A stretch of 64,000 bases of DNA from Trebonia sp963795335 (GTDB lineage Bacteria > Actinomycetota > Actinomycetes > Streptosporangiales > Streptosporangiaceae): NCBI GenBank assembly GCA_963795335.1, contig CAWCHI010000006.1, positions 124,001 to 188,000 on the forward strand. Reading direction: 5' to 3'. This document shows, one piece after another, positions 59,382 through 64,000 of the stretch (position 1 is the first letter of the stretch; every line of letters begins with the position of its first letter). A program made the position numbers and the translations under genes. The notes beneath the pieces are model-generated. The model saw nothing but the letters and a program-made list of their open reading frames with translations, searched no databases and had not been told where the DNA came from.

Positions 59382-60311
59382 CAGTCGATCAGCGTCCGGC
59401 CGGTCAGGATGCAGGAAGACGTCCTCCAGGGTGGAACGGCGGACCAGCTCGGTCAGCGGGTCGAGGCCGGCCTGGTGCACGCGGGCCAGGAACTTGTCCC
59501 CGTCGGCGGCGTAGAGCAAGATGCGGTCCGCGGTCAGCTCCATCCGTTCGGGGCCGAGCTCCTTGATCTGGGTGGCCGCGTCGGGCAGCTGGTCGGCCGC
59601 GAACCGCAGCTCGAGGACCTCGGGGGTGGAGTAGCGGGCGATGAGCTCGCGCGGGGTGCCCTCGGCGGCGATCACGCCGTGGTCCATCACGACCAGCCGG
59701 TCGCACAGCTGCTCGGCCTCGTCCATGTAGTGGGTGGTGAGGATCAGCGTCACGCCGCGCTGCTTGAGCCGGAACAGCCGGTCCCAGACGACGTGCCGGG
59801 CCTGCGGGTCGAGGCCGGTGGTGGGCTCGTCCAGGATGAGGATGTCAGGGTCGTTGACGAGGCTCCGGGCGATGGTCAGGCGGCGCTTCATCCCGCCCGA
59901 CAGCGGGTCGACCTGGTCCCCGGCCCGCTCGGTGAGCTGGACGAAGTCGAGCAGCTGGTCGGTCCGCTCGTTGATCAGCTTGCGCGGCAGGCCGAAGTAG
60001 CGTCCGTAGACCAGCATGTTCTCCCGCACGGTGAGCTCGTTGTCGAGCGTGTCCTCCTGGGGAACGACCCCGAGGCGGGCGCGGATCGCCGCCCCATCTT
60101 TCACAGGGTCACCACCGAGGATGCTAAGATCACCACTTGTCGGCGGAGATACGCAGCCGAGCATGCGCATGGTGGAGGACTTCCCGGCCCCGTTCGGGCC
60201 GAGGAAGCCGAACGCTTCACCCTGGAAAAGATCAAAGTTGATCCCGTCCACCGCGGTGAAGCTGCCGAATCGCTTCGTCAGGCCTCGGGCGCGAACCAGT
60301 ACCTCGGGCAC
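59381..60311 (-). CDS. ABC exporter ATPase (DrrA/NodI type), one frameshift near end
   Basis: ATP-binding subunit of a drug- or lipid-type ABC exporter, about 309 residues. Walker A GFLGPNGAGKSSTMRML, Q-loop GVVPQEDTLDNELTV, signature DPLSGGMKRRLTIARS, Walker B DILILDEPTTGLDPQ and H-loop LILTTHYMDEAEQL are all intact. The C-terminal extension ends EDVFLH.. and after a shift near 59405 LTGRTLID, the usual tail. GTG 60311. First gene of the three-gene transporter operon. Confidence 0.9.
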
Positions 60312-60457
60312 CCGATGGAGGATACCTGGCGCTCCGGGTGGTTTCCGAATGGTTTACGAGTGTAGGCACGGGAAAGCCGGATAGCGCCGTAAGGTGCTGA
60401 AGGTCATGTAGGCGGGCGGACCGCTGCGTCATCCCGCGTCCGAGAGGAACGCACCAG

Positions 60458-60996
60458 TTGAGCCTGATTCGCGATCTCTACCTGCGGTTTAGGGTCCTGA
60501 TCCACGAGGTCGGCAAGTTCGGCATCGTCGGCATCCTGAGCACGATCATTACCTTCCTGGTTCAGAACGCGCTGTACGGGCACACCGGGCCGACTACCGC
60601 CATCATCTTGGCCAACGCCGTCGCGACCTGCTTCGCCTACACCGGCAACCGTTACTGGGCGTTCCGCCACCGCAAGACCGACAACATGAAGCGCGAGACG
60701 GTGCTGTTCGTCTTCTTCAACGTAGTCGGCACGCTCATCCAGACCGCCTTGGTGGACATCAACCACTACCTGCTGGGTAACCACGACCGGTTGTCGTTCA
60801 ACATCGCCACCGTCGTCGGCATCATCTTCGCGACCCTGTTCCGGCTGTTACTGCTACCGCAAGTTCGTGTTCAAGAACGCGCCGGTGACGGCCGAGCAGG
60901 AAGTCGAGATCGCGACCAACTCGATCGTCGAGGAGGAGCGCGGACGTGCCCGACGCGCTGTCAGCGACCGGGCCGCATTCCTGGCCGTCGCTCTAG
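60458..60996 (+). CDS. GtrA-family membrane protein, one or two frameshifts
   Basis: Four-helix GtrA-like protein, proposed to flip polyprenyl-phosphate-linked sugars for cell-wall glycans. Typical features are EVGKFGIVGILSTIITFLVQ, NAVATCFAYTGNRYWAFRHR and VVGIIFATLFRL, then CYRKFVFKNA after a break near 60850 and a hydrophilic tail. TTG 60458 follows AGAGGA. The end is uncertain; TAG 60994-60996 would overlap tail-to-tail with the next gene. Confidence 0.8.
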
Positions 60997-61794
60997 CGCT
61001 CAGCAGTCCGGGCTGTGACCCGGGTCAGGCCCAGCGGCGCGTCCAGTGCCCGCTGGGCCTGCGCGTTACTGAGGTCGCCGACCGCGACCATCCGCGCGAT
61101 GACGTGCTCGAAGCGGGCCCGCGCGTTCACCGGGTCGTTGATCGGGTCGTCCACGCTCGGGGCGTTGACCACGCCGGCCAGCATCGCGCCCTGGGTGACG
61201 GTCAGGTCCTTGGCCGGGTGGCCGAAGTAACCGCAGCTGGCCGCCTCCAGCCCGTAGTAGCCGTGGCCGTAGTAGGCCGCCTCCGCGTACAGGTTCAGTA
61301 TCTGGCTCTTGGAGTAGCTCAGGTAGAGCTTGACCGCCAGCACGACCTGCTTGACCTCGGCCGCGAGGCCGGCCTCGGTGGGCGTGTAGAGCAGCTTGGC
61401 CAGCTGCTGCTCGATGGTGGCGCCGCCCTGGTCGCTGCCGCCGGTCACCTTCGACCACGCCACCCGGGCGACGGCCAGGGGGTCCACACCCGGCTCGCTG
61501 GCGAAGCGGTGGTCCTCGGTGGCGATGAGCGGACGGGTGAAATTGGCGGCGACCGCCGGGCCGGGGTAGGCGATGCCCCGGTCGAGCGCCTGCTGCCGGG
61601 CCAGGCTGGTCGCCTCGCTGGCGGACGGGGTGACCAGCCAGAGCGCGCCCGCCAGGAGGCAGGCCAGCACGACGATCGTCGCGAGAGTGATGACGGCGCG
61701 CTTGAGGTAGCGTCGCCGGCGGCTGGGGCGCGACCGTCAGCGGCCGGCCCTCGGTCCGGGACGGCTGCTGCGGCAGTGGCCTGGTGGTACCCAT
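60993..61794 (-). CDS. monofunctional peptidoglycan glycosyltransferase (GT51), one frameshift
   Basis: Membrane-bound GT51 enzyme polymerising lipid II into glycan strands. Short cytoplasmic Pro/Gln-rich N-terminus (GTTRPLPQQPSRTEGRP), a membrane helix (VLACLLAGALWLVTPSAS), then the GT51 motifs: catalytic Glu in LIATEDHRFASEPGVDPLAV (motif 1), SDQGGATIEQQLAKLL (motif 2), KQVVLAVKLYLSYSKSQILN (motif 3/4 region) and NLYAEAAYYGHGYYGLEAAS. No transpeptidase domain follows. The break is near 61715. ATG 61794. Confidence 0.85.
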
Positions 61795-61924
61795 CGGGGT
61801 CGATGCTAGCCGGGTGCGACGGCTCGCCGCCCCGCGGCACTGCGGGACGCGGGGCGGGTTTCCGTTACCCGAGCGCGCCGCGCATGCGCTAAGGTTGGGA
61901 GGTCGCACGGATTCCGGGCGACAT

Positions 61925-62003
61925 CGGGACGTGGCCTAGCTTGGCTTAGGGCGCTTGACTGGGGGTCAAGAGATCGGGAGTTCGAATCTCCCCGTCCCGA
62001 CCA
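61925..62003 (+). tRNA. tRNA-Pro (anticodon GGG)
   Basis: Acceptor CGGGACG pairs with CGTCCCG; anticodon stem CTTGA/TCAAG with loop CTGGGGG gives anticodon GGG (61961-61963); T stem GGGAG/CTCCC with TTCGAAT. Discriminator A at 62000 and an encoded CCA at 62001-62003. All four arms fold without mismatch apart from one G-U in the D stem. Confidence 0.9.
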
Positions 62004-62057
62004 TGGCAGCGTCGAATGCAGGCGCTAATGTCGGTGCTTATCTCTAGGCTTTGAGCC

Positions 62058-62909
62058 ATGAATCGGCCATTGTCCATCCAGCATCGGCCCTGGACTGATT
62101 CCCAGCTGGCTGAAGCAATCGGGAAGTCCACCAACTGGCGTAATGTCATGCTGCTGCTCGGTCTCGGTGACCGAGCGCGGTCAGCGGGCGCCATCCGTAT
62201 CGTGCGCCGCCGGGCGGTCGAACTCGAGCTGGATTTCTCCCACTTCCGCGGCAGGCGCCGCTGGTCGGATCACGATCTGAGGCTCGCCGTGGAGGAGTGC
62301 CATTCGTGGCTGGAAGTCATCAGCCGACTGGGCTTGTCGTCCGACAGCGGCAATGTGCAGCCCCACGTCAAGAGCCACACGATCAGGCTGGGCCTCGACA
62401 CCAGCCATCTGAACGCCGTCAGTCACGTTGGCCGCCCGCCAGCCGAGGCGGTGCCGCTTCTGTCAACGTTGCCACTGGAGCCACGCCACCTGCGCACCGC
62501 GGCTCCGGTCACCGCCGCCGCCTGGTTCATGCTACGCGGCGCCGCGGTCTCGTTCCCGGCCGAGCCCGCCGTGTATGACTTGCTGGCCGACACGCCTCAG
62601 GGACTGATGCGGGTGCAGGTCAAGACCACCACCAGCAAGCACAAGGACGATGGCTGGATGGTCGGGGTTGGACACCATCCAGATACGCACTCGAAGAAGG
62701 GGTACGTCCTCGCGTACTCACCCGACGAGATTGACTTGTTCTTCATTATCAGCGGCGACATGGAGATGTACCTGATTCCGAGCAGGGCCATCGCGGGACG
62801 GGTGAAGATCCTGCTGCGGACCTATCGCAAGTACATCGTCGGGGACGCGCATGGCTTGGTCGGGGTGGCCCCGGCGACGAAGGCCACCCCGAGCCCCACC
62901 CCAGCGTGA
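62058..62909 (+). CDS. PD-(D/E)XK nuclease with two DNA-binding repeats
   Basis: A 283-residue protein. Two similar N-terminal modules of about 57 residues each (starting at Trp12 and Trp69) share W-[ST]-D-x2-L-x2-A, then W-x2-V-x3-LGL and L-x-LD-[FT]-SH; such modules occur in phage and homing HNH/nuclease proteins and probably bind DNA. The C-terminal domain has Asp174 in VYDLLAD and Gln187-Val-Lys189 in RVQVKTTTS, matching the core of the PD-(D/E)XK family linked to group I introns, with Gln in place of Glu as in several relatives. Intact, and starts only 54 bases after the tRNA-Pro gene. Role: homing or restriction-like nuclease by inference. Confidence 0.65.
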   Translation: MNRPLSIQHRPWTDSQLAEAIGKSTNWRNVMLLLGLGDRARSAGAIRIVRRRAVELELDFSHFRGRRRWSDHDLRLAVEECHSWLEVISRLGLSSDSGNVQPHVKSHTIRLGLDTSHLNAVSHVGRPPAEAVPLLSTLPLEPRHLRTAAPVTAAAWFMLRGAAVSFPAEPAVYDLLADTPQGLMRVQVKTTTSKHKDDGWMVGVGHHPDTHSKKGYVLAYSPDEIDLFFIISGDMEMYLIPSRAIAGRVKILLRTYRKYIVGDAHGLVGVAPATKATPSPTPA

Positions 62910-62982
62910 GGTGCACGTCGCCGGCGAGATGATCTCGAGGAATCTCACTCGTGCAGCAGCACACCAAAAGAAGGAGTCTCTG

Positions 62983-63231
62983 GTGGCGGACGTAGACGAC
63001 TGGCTGTCGGACGTGGGGCTGGCGCTCGGGGTGCCGGTGACCGAGGTGCTGCCGGAGGAGCTGCGCGAGGAGCTGCTCGGAGTCACCGGGCAAATCGCCC
63101 ATCATGTTGTCCGGGTGGCGGTGCCGTGGACGAGCTACCTGATCGGGGTCGCGGTCGGCCAGGGAGCGTCGCCGAGCGAGGCGGTGCGTATCGTGAATGA
63201 GCTGTTGCCGACAGGAACTAGCAGCGAGTAG
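62983..63231 (+). CDS. DUF6457-like small protein
   Basis: An 82-residue helical protein resembling DUF6457 (DDWLSDVGLALGVPVTEVLP, ELLGVTGQIAHHVVRVAVPW, TSYLIGVAVGQGASPSEAVR), which in actinobacteria usually stands near molybdenum-cofactor or formate dehydrogenase genes; none is visible here. GTG 62983 follows AAGGAG (62971-62976). It lies 73 bases downstream of the nuclease gene. Confidence 0.6.
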   Translation: MADVDDWLSDVGLALGVPVTEVLPEELREELLGVTGQIAHHVVRVAVPWTSYLIGVAVGQGASPSEAVRIVNELLPTGTSSE

Positions 63232-63354
63232 TCGCGGAAAGTAACGATTAACCCCCTTTATCCTGCGGTTTTTCCGTGAACTTTAGGTGTAGGAGGTTAC
63301 TCTCCGTGGAATGACACCCCCCGTTATCTGTTCCAGATCAGGGGGAAGAGATCA

Positions 63355-64000
63355 GTGCCACCAACGAAGAGCACGACGGCCAAGGCCGCTCCGGTGCGGA
63401 TTGCCAGCGCCGGCCGCGCGAGCTCCGCCGGCACCACCAAGACCACGGGCACCGCTAAGCCCGCGAGCGCCGCCAAGACAGCGAGCGCCGCCACGACCAC
63501 GCGGGCCGCCCGGCCGGCTGGCTCCACCCGGACCACCGCTGCCAAGACCACCACCACCCGGACCGGGACCGCCCGGACGGGCACCGCTAAGCCGGCTGCC
63601 CGTGCTGGTACTGCCCGGCCGAGCACCGCGTCGCGCAGCAGCAGCGCCTCTCGCAGCACCGCATCGCGCAGCACCGCATCGCGCAGCACCGCATCGCGCA
63701 GCAGCAGCACCTCGCGCAGCGGCGGGTCGCGTTCGGGCAGCGCCCGGCGCTCCACGGCGACGGCGGTCACGCCGCGCACCGTCGCGGCCGCCTCGACCAA
63801 GGTGACCTCGGCCACTACCCGGCTGAACACCGCCGCCTCCAAGGCCGCGGTCTCGGCCAAGTCGCTGACCACCGCGCTGGGCGCGATCACGACGGCGACC
63901 AAGGCGCTCGAGTCGGCGGTCACCTCGCTGAACAAGTCGGCCAAGGCGCTCGCCGCCCCGGCCAAGCCGGCCGCGCGGACCAGCACCGCCCGCGCGACCA
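63355..64000 (+). CDS. Lys/Ser/Thr-rich histone-tail-like protein, 3' truncated
   Basis: The open frame starting with GTG 63355 (after GGGGGAAGAG) runs to the window edge, at least 215 residues. It is very rich in Ala, Ser, Thr, Lys and Arg, with KTTGTAKPASAAKTASAA, TRTTAAKTTTTRTGTAR and four ASRST repeats (63646-63705), then a more regular amphipathic part KVTSATTRLNTAASKAAVS and SKSLTTALGAITTATKALES. Composition is that of bacterial H1-like or HU-tail proteins, but the order of a HU domain would have to lie beyond the window. Unrecognised otherwise. Confidence 0.6.
   Translation, partial: MPPTKSTTAKAAPVRIASAGRASSAGTTKTTGTAKPASAAKTASAATTTRAARPAGSTRTTAAKTTTTRTGTARTGTAKPAARAGTARPSTASRSSSASRSTASRSTASRSTASRSSSTSRSGGSRSGSARRSTATAVTPRTVAAASTKVTSATTRLNTAASKAAVSAKSLTTALGAITTATKALESAVTSLNKSAKALAAPAKPAARTSTARAT
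63646..63705 (+). repeat. 15-bp tandem repeat, four units
   Basis: Units of the type GCATCGCGCAGCACC, two identical and two slightly diverged, encoding ASRST in the Lys/Ser/Thr-rich protein. Confidence 0.75.

Noticed and set aside
61925..63300. Integrated prophage or island at the tRNA
   Set aside because: No integrase, no second copy of the tRNA 3' end and no phage genes within the window; only the nuclease is suggestive.

Overview
GC content is very high throughout, with strongly G/C-biased third codon positions. The gene set (F420-dependent LLM oxidoreductase, GuaB1-type IMPDH relative, FprA-type ferredoxin reductase, coproporphyrin ferrochelatase, DUF3093/DUF3710/DUF4193/DUF4235 proteins, GlnR- and LacI-type control sites, a mycelial-actinomycete style disordered protein) points to an Actinomycetota chromosome, probably a Streptomyces/Streptosporangiales-like actinomycete. 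I cannot fix the genus. About half of the conserved genes, including dxs, acnA, fprA, guaB1, suhB and dut, are split by single-base indels while codon bias continues across each break. I read this as residual sequencing error rather than mass pseudogenisation, so broken genes are given as one spanning feature and their ends can be off by a frame.

Layout. 0.1-10.1 kb: GH43-like propeller protein, sulfotransferase, ABM-fold monooxygenase, the dxs-fprA isoprenoid/redox pair with an elaborate upstream control region, a secreted GH16-type glucanase, a CBS-pair protein, an XRE-cupin regulator overlapping a YbaK deacylase. 10.8-21.3 kb: HAD phosphatase, NarL-type two-component pair, DMT transporter, PlcC-type phosphoesterase coupled to an acidic protein, RibD/DHFR-like reductase, tail-anchored J-protein, aconitase. 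21.6-26.2 kb: one very long Pro/Gly/Tyr-rich disordered protein. 26.4-39.5 kb: LLM oxidoreductase, a divergent GntR module, then a version of the actinobacterial block TRAM RNA methyltransferase / TrkA pair / DUF3710 / dut / DUF3093 / DUF4193 / suhB / ferrochelatase / MFS, with an AI-2E-family permease inserted. 39.5-48.4 kb: secreted lytic transglycosylase, TetR, guaB1, hydrolase, ammonium transporter, LacI. 48.4-57.6 kb: a FabG-FadE-FadE beta-oxidation operon, a collagen-like lipoprotein, a FAD/Fe-S glycolate/D-lactate-type oxidase and a DUF2079 membrane protein. 57.7-64 kb: drug-type ABC exporter operon, GtrA, monofunctional GT51 transglycosylase, tRNA-Pro(GGG) followed directly by a PD-(D/E)XK nuclease, DUF6457, and the start of a Lys/Ser/Thr-rich histone-tail-like protein.

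Convergent gene pairs are regularly separated by a single GC-rich perfect hairpin that should terminate both transcripts; in two cases the stop codon of one gene lies in the loop. No insertion sequences, prophage, CRISPR array or rRNA were seen. The least explained features are the 18-bp five-unit tandem repeat at 40941-41030 with a matching dispersed copy at 6865, the collagen-like segment in front of a lipobox, the giant disordered protein, and the two-repeat PD-(D/E)XK nuclease abutting the tRNA.
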